Source: Rhodococcus sp. KRD162
GTDB taxonomy: Bacteria; Actinomycetota; Actinomycetes; Mycobacteriales; Mycobacteriaceae
NCBI RefSeq assembly: GCF_017168335.1
Contig: NZ_JABFAU010000013.1
Span: 540,172 to 604,171, forward strand
Length of the DNA stretch: 64,000 nt
Reading direction: 5' to 3'
The notes beneath the pieces were generated by a model, which ran no database searches, was not told where the DNA came from, and saw only the letters and a program-made list of their open reading frames with translations. Below, piece after piece: positions 16,596-25,074 of the stretch; the stretch's first letter is position 1; each line of letters begins with the position of its first letter. Both the position numbers and the translations under genes were made by a program.

Positions 16596-18221
16596 TCACG
16601 CGCGAGCGCGCAGGTCTGCCACGGTCGGGATCTCGATCTCGGCCCTGTCGGACATCCACTCGCGCAACACTTTGGTGGCGAGAACGTCGTCCTCGTTGTA
16701 GACCAGCAGTCTCTCGCGCTGCGTCGGATCGGGCTCGGCGTCGTATCCGACGGCCTCGCGATACCAGCCCATCGAGGCCTCGCCGCCGGCCTCGTCGTCC
16801 CGCCAGGCGAACCCAGCCACCGGCGCGATCTTCTTGAGCCCCTTACCGTTCGGGCAGATGAACTGATCGCTCACGGCCTGGTAGACGTCCACCCATTGGG
16901 GACTGTCGATGAACTCGCGTATCTGCGCCTCGGTCGGCACACCCGGCACATCGGCGAACCGACGGGCCGAATCGAGCAACCACTTGTCCTCCGCTTGGCG
17001 CGAATAGCAGTACGCCGCAAAGGTTTTCCCACGGGCAGCGGCGTCGGCCCTGGTGTCCATCAACCAGTTCCAGAACACTGCGAACGAACGTCCCTCGTCG
17101 ACTGTCGGCAAGGGATCCCAGGTGACGAACCCCCGATACGTCGACGGCGGGCCGCCCGCTTCGGTGAGCAGCGTGCCCCACAGGTATGCGCCGTGTTCTT
17201 GATAGCTCTCCATGTCCACGTCCACCTCGACGTCGGCGCGATGGACCGACACGGTCTCGGAGCGGCGCAGCAGCGGCACGTCGGCACGCCAGGCCAGGGC
17301 GGCGGACACCGCATCGTCGAAGTTTCCGAACGGCCATTCCTCGGGAGCCGGGCCGGTCCATTGCGCCAACTCGTCGATGGTGCGCACACCCGCGCTGCGC
17401 AGTACGTCCGCGCGGGAGCCGGACGCGACGAGCGAGACGTCACGAACGGCGATCAGCTGCGGTTTGCAGTCGAACCACCACGCACACGATCTGCACTCGC
17501 TGACCTGCGAAGGAACGGTGTACTCGTTGCCCCTGGCGACGGCGAGCCGATCGGCGAAGCGCGTGTCGTATTCGGCGAGAACCGTCGTCAGGTCGTGCAC
17601 CAGCATGCACTCGCCTCGATAGCCCACCGCGCCTCCGACGGGCGTGGCGGTGGCCAATCCCTCGTGGGCGAGCATCCGGTACAGGTGGGCGAGCCGAAGC
17701 TGGTCGCGTAGCTGACTACGCACCTTGCGGGTCTCGTCGACGATGGGTGCCCAGTGCGTCAGCGGTGTGGTTCTCGCGCCGCGGCCCGGGTCGGTGACCT
17801 TGTGATTGACGACGATCACGGGGATGTATCCACCCGAGGGCTCGCGTACGAGTAGCTCACTGCGACCGCGGCGGCCGGTATCGCGTTCGAGAGGCAGAAC
17901 GGCGTTCCAGATCCGCTCGACGCCTGCGCGGCAGGCGGCGACGGTGGCATCGGCGGCGGCCCTGGCGGTGGGCTCGTGTATTTCGGTCCACTGCATCGGA
18001 TCGGGTAAGGCCAGCTGCGCGCGGACGTTCTCTCGGTGAGCCTGAGCTGCTTCCCGGCGTTGACGTACGCCTGGGTTCTCGGGTTCTCCGCGGAGCAACG
18101 AGCCGTAGGCGGTGTCGAGGTAGAGACGATGACGGCACCGCGTCAGCGATCCGGCGTCGAGCAGCACGGGTTCCGGAGATGAGACTGGCGCACCTCGTTG
18201 ACCGTTCACAGGGTTAGACAT
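16596..18221 (-). CDS. TM0106-family RecB-like nuclease with RNase H-like domain
   Basis: 541 aa. The N-terminal half is a RecB/Cas4-like PD-(D/E)xK nuclease domain (GRSELLVRE ... PVIVVNHK). It has one Cys near residue 29 (LTRCRHRLYLD) and a later CRSCAWWFDC triad, the 1+3 Cys pattern of Fe-S cluster nucleases such as Cas4 and AddB. The C-terminal half is RNase H/DnaQ-like, ending YNEDDVLATKVLREWM. The ATG at 18221 is used; the same frame stays open through the repeat array upstream, but that extension is repeat translation. Role in DNA repair or defence unknown. Confidence 0.82.
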   Translation of the reverse strand: MSNPVNGQRGAPVSSPEPVLLDAGSLTRCRHRLYLDTAYGSLLRGEPENPGVRQRREAAQAHRENVRAQLALPDPMQWTEIHEPTARAAADATVAACRAGVERIWNAVLPLERDTGRRGRSELLVREPSGGYIPVIVVNHKVTDPGRGARTTPLTHWAPIVDETRKVRSQLRDQLRLAHLYRMLAHEGLATATPVGGAVGYRGECMLVHDLTTVLAEYDTRFADRLAVARGNEYTVPSQVSECRSCAWWFDCKPQLIAVRDVSLVASGSRADVLRSAGVRTIDELAQWTGPAPEEWPFGNFDDAVSAALAWRADVPLLRRSETVSVHRADVEVDVDMESYQEHGAYLWGTLLTEAGGPPSTYRGFVTWDPLPTVDEGRSFAVFWNWLMDTRADAAARGKTFAAYCYSRQAEDKWLLDSARRFADVPGVPTEAQIREFIDSPQWVDVYQAVSDQFICPNGKGLKKIAPVAGFAWRDDEAGGEASMGWYREAVGYDAEPDPTQRERLLVYNEDDVLATKVLREWMSDRAEIEIPTVADLRARA

Positions 18222-18240
18222 TAGGTCAGCCCTCCGACAT

Positions 18241-18452
18241 CCTGCGGAACGACCCGACAGGCAGGAGTGGAGCCTGCGGAACGACCCGACAGGCAGGAGT
18301 GGAGCCTGCGGAACGACCCGACAGGCAGGAGTGGAGCCTGCGGAACGACCCGACAGGCAGGAGTGGAGCCTGCGGAACGACCCGATAGGCAGGAGTGGAG
18401 CCTGCGGAACGACCCGATAGGCAGGAGTGGAGCCTGCGGAACGACCCGATAC
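18241..18452 (+). repeat. Tandem 32-bp repeat array 1 (about 6.6 units)
   Basis: Contiguous head-to-tail copies with exact 32-bp spacing: the GACCCGA core recurs at 18251, 18283, 18315, 18347, 18379, 18411 and 18443. Units 1-4 read GACCCGACAG and units 5-7 GACCCGATA. Each unit contains GCAGG-AGTGGAG-CCTGC, which can form a small hairpin or pair with the next unit. There are no spacers. The array fills the gap between the divergent RecB-like gene and the DUF6474 gene. Confidence 0.95.
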
Positions 18453-18505
18453 GCTGTGTGTGACGCACCGTTTCCGCCTAGCTGCACACGTCAGGAGCCT
18501 CGTCG

Positions 18506-19156
18506 ATGGGTTTGTTCCGCAAGCGTAAGGGTCGTGCCACCCGCAAGGCAGAGGCCAAGGCACTCAAGCACAAGGCGACATTGGAAGCGAAACTCGGCGC
18601 GAAGAACGAGCGCAAGCAGTTGAAGTCGATCGCCAAGGCGCAGCGCAAGCTCAGCACGGTGGAGGCGAAGTCGCAGAAGAACGTCGAGAAGGCGCAGGTC
18701 GCGGCTCTGCGCGCTCAGCAGAAGGCTGCAGCTCAGGGCACGCTCAGTGTCGCTCAGATCCGTAAGTACCTCGGCATCGCTCGGTTGCTTCTGCCGGTGT
18801 TGGCTCCGATCGTCTATCGCGGTGCCACCGCTGTGCGCGCCCAGCTGGACAGTCGCAAGGCTCAGCAGTTGGGAGTAGCTCCGGAAGAGCTCAGCGAGTA
18901 CACCGGCCACGGGGGGAAGCTCAGTGCCCGTATCGCCGGTGCCGAGCAGTCGCTCAACACCATCGGTGAGCGTCACTCCGATCCCGAGACCAAGAGCTTC
19001 GGCGCGGCCATCAGCGAGCGCCTCGATGATCTGACGACCGCGGTGCGCGCGTCCGAGCAGATGCCGACTGCGCGACGCAAGACTGCCCATGCGGCCATTT
19101 CGGCCGAGCTCGACGGCATCGAAGCAGATCTGCTCGCCCGTCTCGGCGTGCGCTGA
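18506..19156 (+). CDS. DUF6474 family protein
   Basis: 216 aa. The N-terminal 75 residues are highly basic and helical (GLFRKRKGRATRKAEAKALKHKATLEAKLG), likely a coiled coil. A hydrophobic stretch IARLLLPVLAPIVYRGA follows at about residues 91-107, then an amphipathic C-terminal helical region. It is an actinobacterial conserved protein of unknown function, here first in line before the copper genes and 53 bases after the 32-bp repeat array. Whether it takes part in copper handling or is only a neighbour cannot be told. Confidence 0.8.
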   Translation: MGLFRKRKGRATRKAEAKALKHKATLEAKLGAKNERKQLKSIAKAQRKLSTVEAKSQKNVEKAQVAALRAQQKAAAQGTLSVAQIRKYLGIARLLLPVLAPIVYRGATAVRAQLDSRKAQQLGVAPEELSEYTGHGGKLSARIAGAEQSLNTIGERHSDPETKSFGAAISERLDDLTTAVRASEQMPTARRKTAHAAISAELDGIEADLLARLGVR

Positions 19157-19169
19157 ACCTGCACACGCG

Positions 19170-19688
19170 ATGAACGATGCCTCCGCAGCACCGCTTCGAG
19201 GCGGAGCTGTCGGTAGCGTCACGGCGGTGCTCGCGGCGGCCGCACACGGCATGGCCGGCGGTGGTTATCCCGACGGATCGGCAGTGGCGCTGCTGGTCGT
19301 GATCAGCCTCGGTATCGGTGCTTTGACCGCACTACCGCGACGATCGACGGTGTTGCTGCCCGCTCTGATGGGTGGCCAACTTCTCGCGCATCTCGGGCTG
19401 AGCATGAGCGATATGGGTTCGATGCACAGCCACTCGATTCTTCCCAGTGCCGCGATGATCGGGTTCCATGCGGCCGCTTCGGTGGTGGCCGGGCTGTTGA
19501 TCGCCGCGGCCGAACGTCTCTACGGTCCGATCACGTCCATCGTCCGCGCGGTTCTCGCACTCCTCACTCCCCTGCCCGACGGTTCCGCCGTCGGTCGCGT
19601 CAGGTTCTCGGTTGCGGTGTCGTCGGTGCACGGCACTGTGCTGGACTGGGCCATTTCTCGTCGCGGGCCACCGGTGTCGGTGTACTGA
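19170..19688 (+). CDS. Small polytopic membrane protein in the copper cluster
   Basis: 172 aa, four or five membrane segments (SVTAVLAAAAHGMAGG; VALLVVISLGIGALTAL; LLPALMGGQLLAHLGL; MIGFHAAASVVAGLLIAAA). A loop carries HLGLSMSDMGSMHSHSI, dense in Met and His as in copper-binding membrane proteins. It lies 13 bases after the DUF6474 gene and just before the YcnI gene. No family name recognised; its place and its His/Met loop suggest copper uptake or sensing. Confidence 0.7.
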   Translation: MNDASAAPLRGGAVGSVTAVLAAAAHGMAGGGYPDGSAVALLVVISLGIGALTALPRRSTVLLPALMGGQLLAHLGLSMSDMGSMHSHSILPSAAMIGFHAAASVVAGLLIAAAERLYGPITSIVRAVLALLTPLPDGSAVGRVRFSVAVSSVHGTVLDWAISRRGPPVSVY

Positions 19689-19719
19689 CCGACATCCCAT
19701 TCCGCACTTCTGCACAGAA

Positions 19720-20403
19720 ATGAACCGAATACTGATGAAGAGCTCTCTTTCCCGTGCCCTGTTCGTTTCCGGGGCCACCGTCGGCGCGTTGTTGCTCGGC
19801 GCAGGCGCAGCTTCTGCCCATGTCGTCGTCGCTGCCCCGGACGCCGAGCAGGGCGGTTACTCGGTCCTGACGTTCCGGGTACCCACCGAGTCCGACACCG
19901 CCTCGACCAACTCGGTCAAGGTCACCCTGCCGGGCCTCAATTCTGCTCGTACGCAGCCCATGCCGGGCTGGACGTCCACCGTCGAGAAGAACTCCTCCGA
20001 TCTCGCGGTGTCGGTGACGTGGACGGCGAATCCCGGGTCCGAGGTCGGCCCGGGCCAGTTCCAGGAATTCCTGCTCTCGGCGGGCCCCCTGCCCGAGCAG
20101 GAGACCGTCTCGTTCCCGGCCACGCAGACGTACACGGACGGCAAGGTCGTCGAGTGGGACGAGCCGATGGGCGATGACGGCAGTGAGCCCGAGTTGCCTG
20201 CTCCCACTCTGACTCTCGCTGCGTCCAGTGGCGATGCGCACGGTGGCTCCCATTCGGAGTCCTCCGAGGCGTCGACCGAGGCGTCCAGCGAGGCTTCCTC
20301 GTCCGACAGCACGGCCCGTTGGCTCGCCGGCATCGCGCTGGTGTTCGGAGCCGTCGGCGCGGGACTGGGCATCGGGGCGACGATCAGGAGTCGACGCTCG
20401 TGA
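19720..20403 (+). CDS. ycnI: YcnI family (DUF1775) copper-binding protein
   Basis: About 227 aa. A signal peptide ends ASA before HVVVAAPDAEQGG, so the mature protein begins with the conserved His that binds Cu(II) in YcnI. A cupredoxin-like DUF1775 domain follows (residues about 35-165, with SVTWTANPGSEVGPGQFQEF). Then come a Ser/Glu-rich linker, a membrane anchor near the C-terminus and a basic tail. The start could also be the ATG at 19735. Its TGA overlaps the copC GTG as GTGA. It probably delivers copper to CopC/CopD. Confidence 0.9.
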   Translation: MNRILMKSSLSRALFVSGATVGALLLGAGAASAHVVVAAPDAEQGGYSVLTFRVPTESDTASTNSVKVTLPGLNSARTQPMPGWTSTVEKNSSDLAVSVTWTANPGSEVGPGQFQEFLLSAGPLPEQETVSFPATQTYTDGKVVEWDEPMGDDGSEPELPAPTLTLAASSGDAHGGSHSESSEASTEASSEASSSDSTARWLAGIALVFGAVGAGLGIGATIRSRRS

Positions 20404-20990
20404 GGGCGCTGGTCACGTCCACGAGGGCAGTGATCGTCTCCGTCGCGGCACTGCTGACGCTGCTGATCGCCGCGCCCGTCGCGTCGGCGCATTCGCAGGT
20501 CACCGGATACAGCCCGGCCGACGGTTCGTCGCTCGATACGTCTCCGGCCACGGCATCGGTGTCGTTCAACGAGGTGCCTCAGTCGCAGTTCGCCACGCTC
20601 AATGTCGTCGGGCCCGACGGGAACCTGTGGTCGAAGGGTGATGCCCGCATCGAGGGTCAGAGCGTCGTCGTCGATGTCGGCGAGCTGGGACCGGTCGGCG
20701 AGTACACCCTCGCGTATCGCATCACCTCGGCGGATGGCCATCCGGTGAGCGGTACGTCGACGTTCACGTTGACGCAGGCGGGGACCGGCACGCCGGGTGC
20801 GTCGGCGGACGCGTCGGGTTCCTCGGACGAGTCCGAGAGTTCGTTTCTCGGCGGCTACGGCCCGGTCGCGTTGATCGTTGTCGCAGTCCTTGCGTTCGCC
20901 GGTGCGTTGGCATTGGCACTGCGCAAGCCCAAGAGCCAGCGCAAGCCCAAGAGCCAGCGCACGTCCAAGAGCCAGCGCACGGCGAAGTAG
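20400..20990 (+). CDS. copC: CopC family copper-binding protein
   Basis: 196 aa. Signal peptide ending ASA, then the N-terminal His of mature CopC (HSQVTGYSPADGSSL) and a second conserved His/Asp set in SADGHPVSGTSTFTL. A C-terminal membrane segment (PVALIVVAVLAFAGALALAL) is followed by an unusual basic tail of KPKSQR/TSKSQR repeats (residues about 174-196). GTG start at 20400 in a GTGA overlap. Extracytoplasmic copper carrier that works with CopD. Confidence 0.92.
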   Translation: MRALVTSTRAVIVSVAALLTLLIAAPVASAHSQVTGYSPADGSSLDTSPATASVSFNEVPQSQFATLNVVGPDGNLWSKGDARIEGQSVVVDVGELGPVGEYTLAYRITSADGHPVSGTSTFTLTQAGTGTPGASADASGSSDESESSFLGGYGPVALIVVAVLAFAGALALALRKPKSQRKPKSQRTSKSQRTAK

Positions 20991-20997
20991 TACCGAC

Positions 20998-21951
20998 GTG
21001 GCTGCGGTGGGCGAGAGAAGTGTTCGACTCGTTCTCGCCGCCGTAGCCTCGGGATTGTTGGGGGTTGCGGCAGCTTTCGCGTTGGCGTATCCGACATTTC
21101 CCAGTGGGTCGTCGTGGTTACGAGTGGTGGCGGTGGCGTCGGGTTCGGTGGTGTTGGGGTTCGGCGTTCTCGCGGTGATGGACGGACATTCCGATTCCCG
21201 ACGCCTCGCCGTCGAGCCATCGGTGATGTGGCGGGCCATCGGGTTTCTATCCGGAGTGTGGGCGGTGGCCGAGTTCGCCCTGTTGGCGGCGGCGGCAGCG
21301 GATTCGGCCGGCCGTACCCCGTTGACGTTGTCGCCGAGCGCATTCACGGCCTTCGCCACTTCGATCTCCGTCGGTCGGCTGGGTTCGGCGACGGTGATCC
21401 TGGCTCTGGCTCTGTGCGCTATCGGGGTGGTCGGGTATCGGCGCGCGGCGAGTTGGTCTCCGATTCCGGTGATCGTGTTGGCGTCGATCGCGCTGGTGGC
21501 GCGGCCGATCACCGGGCATATGTCGCAGTTCGCCTTCGGCTCCATTGCCGTTGCGGTGCATGTAATCTGCGCGTCGGTGTGGCTCGGTGTGTTGGGGGCG
21601 ATGGCGCTGAGCGTGCGAAGCAAGTCCGGGTGGGCGGTGTTGCTGCCGATCTATTCCACGGTTGCGTTCTGGTGCGTTGTGGGGGTTGCCGTCACCGGTG
21701 TGCTCGATGCGATCCTGAAGCTGGGGAGTGTCGAAGCGATTGTCGAGACCGGATACGGCCGAATAATTCTCGCCAAGCTTTCGATCACGGTGCTCTTGGT
21801 CGCGTTGGCCCATCGGATTCGCGGGACGTGGTTGCCGACCGTGGCCGCGCATCGATCAACGGTGCAGTATTCACTGGGGCGAGCGGCTGCGCACGTGTGC
21901 CTGCTGGCGGTGGCGTTCGGCTTGGCTGCGGCGCTGGCGACCACCGCCTGA
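20998..21951 (+). CDS. copD: CopD family copper resistance/uptake membrane protein
   Basis: 317 aa, eight membrane segments. The conserved CopD features are GHMSQFAFGSIAVAVHVICASVWLGVLGAM (His-containing helices) and the C-terminal YGRIILAKLSITVLLVALAHR segment. The GTG at 20998 lies seven bases after the copC stop; a longer in-frame reading only translates the copC tail. Moves copper across the membrane together with CopC. The 32-bp repeat array 2 begins directly after its stop. Confidence 0.88.
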   Translation: MAAVGERSVRLVLAAVASGLLGVAAAFALAYPTFPSGSSWLRVVAVASGSVVLGFGVLAVMDGHSDSRRLAVEPSVMWRAIGFLSGVWAVAEFALLAAAAADSAGRTPLTLSPSAFTAFATSISVGRLGSATVILALALCAIGVVGYRRAASWSPIPVIVLASIALVARPITGHMSQFAFGSIAVAVHVICASVWLGVLGAMALSVRSKSGWAVLLPIYSTVAFWCVVGVAVTGVLDAILKLGSVEAIVETGYGRIILAKLSITVLLVALAHRIRGTWLPTVAAHRSTVQYSLGRAAAHVCLLAVAFGLAAALATTA

Positions 21952-21953
21952 GG

Positions 21954-22082
21954 GGCAGGAGTGGAGCCTGCGGAACGACCCGGCAGGCAGGAGTGGAGCC
22001 TGCGGAATGACCGGACAGGCAGGAGTGGAGCCTGCGGAATGACCGGATAGGCAGGAGTGGAGCCCGCGGAATGACCGGATAT
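21954..22082 (+). repeat. Tandem 32-bp repeat array 2 (about 4 units)
   Basis: Same repeat as array 1 (core positions 21977, 22009, 22041, 22073, exact 32-bp spacing) and in the same orientation, 3.5 kb away. The core drifts from GACCCGGCA to GACCGGACA and GACCGGATA, a different variant series from array 1. It starts two bases after the copD stop and ends 35 bases before the methyltransferase ATG, so it occupies that promoter region. Confidence 0.95.
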
Positions 22083-22117
22083 CCAAGCCTGTCGGGGTTC
22101 TGTACTAGCCTGAGTGA

Positions 22118-23308
22118 ATGCCGAAGTTGACTGTGGTACCGGGTGGTTCTTCGGCGTCCTCGGTCGGTCGGATCCACACGGTCGCAGAGTTCTTCGCCGG
22201 TATCGGTCTGGTACGAATGGGCCTGGAGCAGGCTGGTTTCGAGGTTCGGTGGGCCAACGACATCGAGCGCGACAAGCACTCGATGTACCGCCAACACTTC
22301 GGTGACGAGGCGGGGCGTTTTCAGCTCGGCGATGTTGCGCATACACGTGCTGGGGATCTGCCGGAGAACCTGTCGTTGGCGTGGGCGTCTTTTCCGTGTA
22401 CCGATCTGTCGTTGGCCGGTGGCCGGGCGGGCCTGGCTGGCAAGAACTCCTCGACGTTCCGGCATTTCACGCGGGTGCTCAGTGAGCTCGGTGCGGCGCG
22501 TCCCGAGGTGGTGGCACTGGAGAATGTCGTCGGCCTGGCCACCAGCCATGGCGGTGACGATCTGGCTGCCGCGGTCCGGGAGCTCAACCAGCTCGGCTAC
22601 TCGGTCGATGTCCTGACCATCGATGCCCGACGCTTCGTGCCGCAGTCACGTCCGCGGTTGTTCTTGATCGGTGCGCAGAATCCTCCCGAGGATGCCCGCG
22701 ATCCCAACAGTGAGCTGCGGCCCGATTGGTTGCAGGCGGTGTTCGGCGATTCGACGTTGCTGACGCATCGGGCACCACTGCCCAGTCCGCCGATCCCGTT
22801 GACCAGTGGTCTCGGGGATCTGGTCGAGCGCATGGACTACCGCGACTCTCGGTGGTGGGATGCCGACCGAACCGCGGCGTTCGTGCATTCACTGTCGCCG
22901 ATTCAGTTGCAGCGCATCGAGATTCTGAAGAAGGCCCGCAAGGTCAGTTACCGTACCGCCTACCGCCGCACCCGCAATGGGGTCGCTGTGTGGGAGGCTC
23001 GACCCGACGATATCTCCGGTTGCTTGCGTACCGCACGGGGCGGCTCCTCGAAGCAGGCCGTGGTCAAGATGGGCAACGGTCGGCTGCAAGTGCGGTGGAT
23101 GACACCCCGCGAGTACGCCCGCCTGATGGGTGCGGGCGAGTACACACTCGACGGCCTGCGAAACAATCAGGCGCTCTTCGGTTTCGGCGATGCCGTGTGC
23201 GTTCCGGTGGTGGCATGGCTCGCCGAGCACTACCTCATGCCGCTCGTCACCGGGACGTTGAGCTCGAGTGCAGCCACTACAACAGCAGCGCATGTCCAGT
23301 CACGGTAA
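22118..23308 (+). CDS. C5 cytosine-specific DNA methyltransferase
   Basis: 396 aa. Motif I AEFFAGIGLVRMG (23-35), motif IV FPCTDLS with catalytic Cys94, motif VI LENVVGL (135-140), motif VIII FVPQSRPRLFLIG (173-185), motif IX near RWMTPREYARLMGAG and motif X FGDAVCVPVVAWLAEHY (a GDAV in place of the usual GNAV). It methylates C5 of cytosine in a target that cannot be read from the sequence. Its 3' end overlaps the GIY-YIG nuclease gene by 17 bases, as expected for a modification gene paired with its endonuclease. Confidence 0.93.
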   Translation: MPKLTVVPGGSSASSVGRIHTVAEFFAGIGLVRMGLEQAGFEVRWANDIERDKHSMYRQHFGDEAGRFQLGDVAHTRAGDLPENLSLAWASFPCTDLSLAGGRAGLAGKNSSTFRHFTRVLSELGAARPEVVALENVVGLATSHGGDDLAAAVRELNQLGYSVDVLTIDARRFVPQSRPRLFLIGAQNPPEDARDPNSELRPDWLQAVFGDSTLLTHRAPLPSPPIPLTSGLGDLVERMDYRDSRWWDADRTAAFVHSLSPIQLQRIEILKKARKVSYRTAYRRTRNGVAVWEARPDDISGCLRTARGGSSKQAVVKMGNGRLQVRWMTPREYARLMGAGEYTLDGLRNNQALFGFGDAVCVPVVAWLAEHYLMPLVTGTLSSSAATTTAAHVQSR

Positions 23309-24146
23309 GTCCTCGCTGCGGTCGTCCGCCGTCGCGCCGCGCAAGAGCACTCTTCCCGCGGACGACGTTCAGTCCTTTCGCACCGCACTACGAGAAGTCC
23401 TGAGCGAGAAGGACGATCAGGGCCGGGTGTGGTCGGCTGCCAAGTGGGGCGTGTACGCGTTCTACGACTACGACGGCGAGCCGATCTACGTGGGGCAGAC
23501 CAAAGAGAAGCTCAGCGTCCGCGTGCAGCGGCATTTGACCAACCAGCGGACCGATGCCGTCGCAATGCGGGTACTCGATGTCTTCGAAGTCGCCGAGATC
23601 GAGATCTGGCCACTGTGGCGGTACGAGGACCTCAAGAAGTCCGACGGCGCGGAGCAATTCCGCGCTGCCGAGCGCGATCTCAATGCCCACGAGTACACGG
23701 CGTATCTCGAGGCCATCGACAAGTCACGGCACAAGGCGATCCTCAACGAGAAGATCCCGCCGGTGTCCGAGCCTATCGCGCTCCCCGCGTCGCTGCGTCG
23801 GTCCCTGATCTCCGAACAGACCAGACGCGAGCGTGGTCATCCGGACATTCGCATCGCGCGCCGCGCCGAGACCATCTCTCGGCTGGCGGCCGTCACGCGC
23901 GAACGCGGGGAGGTCTCCGAGGGGTTGCGGCGCGTTCTGGTGGTGCAGGCGGTGCGGCTTGCGTACCTGTCGGCCGAGCGTCTCGCCTTCGTCGAGGGGC
24001 ATCCGATTCCCGATCCCGCCGCGATCGACGTCACGGCCCTGGTGGGTTCGGTGCTGCACGAGCGCGAGGACGCAACACCCGACCCCGAGAGCGGCGAGAC
24101 CGAGGAGGACGACGAGGGCGAGCTGGACCTGTTCAGCGATTACTGA
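23292..24146 (+). CDS. GIY-YIG nuclease, probable restriction partner
   Basis: 284 aa from ATG 23292. The GIY-YIG domain covers about residues 50-150: GVYAFYD (GIY equivalent at 53-55), IYVGQT (YVG at 66-68), and RVQRHL with the conserved Arg. The rest is helical and charged, ending in an acidic Glu/Asp stretch and LDLFSDY. The overlap with the C5 methyltransferase makes a type II restriction-modification pair the simplest reading. A repair role or a nicking partner is possible. Not a match I can name to a characterised enzyme. Confidence 0.8.
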   Translation: MSSHGKSSLRSSAVAPRKSTLPADDVQSFRTALREVLSEKDDQGRVWSAAKWGVYAFYDYDGEPIYVGQTKEKLSVRVQRHLTNQRTDAVAMRVLDVFEVAEIEIWPLWRYEDLKKSDGAEQFRAAERDLNAHEYTAYLEAIDKSRHKAILNEKIPPVSEPIALPASLRRSLISEQTRRERGHPDIRIARRAETISRLAAVTRERGEVSEGLRRVLVVQAVRLAYLSAERLAFVEGHPIPDPAAIDVTALVGSVLHEREDATPDPESGETEEDDEGELDLFSDY

Positions 24147-24165
24147 CGGAAAGTAGGCTCGCCTC

Positions 24166-25074
24166 GTGCCGCTTCCCCCTCACGTCGCCGATCTCACCAG
24201 CATCGATCTGTTGCTGTCGGTGGCCGAGCTCGGCAGCATCGGCCGAGCGGGTCGGGCGCACGGCATGTCTCAGCCCGCTGCCAGTGCCCGTATCCGCGCA
24301 CTGGAGCGTCGTGTCGGTGCGCCACTACTGAAACGGGGCGCACGCGGAACGGTGTTGACCGAGTTCGGTGAGCTCGTCGCGAGTTGGGCCGCCCCGGTAG
24401 TTCGATCCGCTGCGGATTTGGCGACGGCCATCGCGACGTTGCATGCCGAACGCATCGGTCATGTTCAGATCGCTGCGAGTCAGACTGTCGCAGAGTATCT
24501 TCTGCCCCGCTGGTTGGTCACTCTTCACAGCCTGCTCCCCCATATCGTTCCGAGTCTGAGTTCGGGCAATTCGACGGTGGTCGCCGAGAAAGTACTGGCG
24601 GGCAGTGCAGACATCGGATTCATCGAGAGTCCGAGTGTTCCTGGTGCCCTTGCACATCGAATGGTGGCCGTGGACGAGTTGGTGCTCGTGGTACCGCCCG
24701 GCCACTCATGGGCGAGTACTGCACCCTCGGCCGCCGAGATCGTCGCCACCGCGTTGGTCACCCGCGAGGCTGGATCGGGAACCCGTTCCGCCTACGAGGC
24801 CGCTGTGGCGGCGGCCGGACTCGGACAGCCGACGGCTCCGCTCCTCGAAGTCTCGTCGACGACGGCGATCAAGTCGGCCGTCGCGGCAGGCATCGGCGGT
24901 GCGGTTCTGAGCTCGTTGGCAGTCGCGCCGGAGTTGGCTGCCGGAACTCTGGTACGCGTACCGATCCCAGGGCTGGTACTGCGCCGACGGTTGATGGCGA
25001 TCTGGCCGGAGGGTCGCACCCCGACCGGGCCGGCTGCAGAGCTGCTGAGGGTGGCAACGACAACCCAGCCATAA
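24166..25074 (+). CDS. LysR family transcriptional regulator
   Basis: 302 aa. N-terminal winged HTH (LLLSVAELGSIGRAGRAHGMSQPAASARIRALERRVGAPL) followed by a substrate-binding domain (residues about 90-295). GTG start 19 bases after the nuclease gene. It points in the same direction as the TDT transporter, and the intergenic region between them holds two strong palindromes, so it likely controls that transporter. Ligand unknown; possibly sulfite or an organic acid, given the TDT family's substrates. Confidence 0.9.
   Translation: MPLPPHVADLTSIDLLLSVAELGSIGRAGRAHGMSQPAASARIRALERRVGAPLLKRGARGTVLTEFGELVASWAAPVVRSAADLATAIATLHAERIGHVQIAASQTVAEYLLPRWLVTLHSLLPHIVPSLSSGNSTVVAEKVLAGSADIGFIESPSVPGALAHRMVAVDELVLVVPPGHSWASTAPSAAEIVATALVTREAGSGTRSAYEAAVAAAGLGQPTAPLLEVSSTTAIKSAVAAGIGGAVLSSLAVAPELAAGTLVRVPIPGLVLRRRLMAIWPEGRTPTGPAAELLRVATTTQP

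Noticed and set aside
18221-18563. Minus-strand open frames through repeat array 1 that look like proteins with regular repeats
   Set aside because: They are translations of the 32-bp repeat (no stops in any frame because the unit is not a multiple of 3 and lacks stop patterns). No ribosome site or homology.
18241-22082. CRISPR array
   Set aside because: Units are contiguous with no unique spacers, and there are no cas1/cas2 genes.
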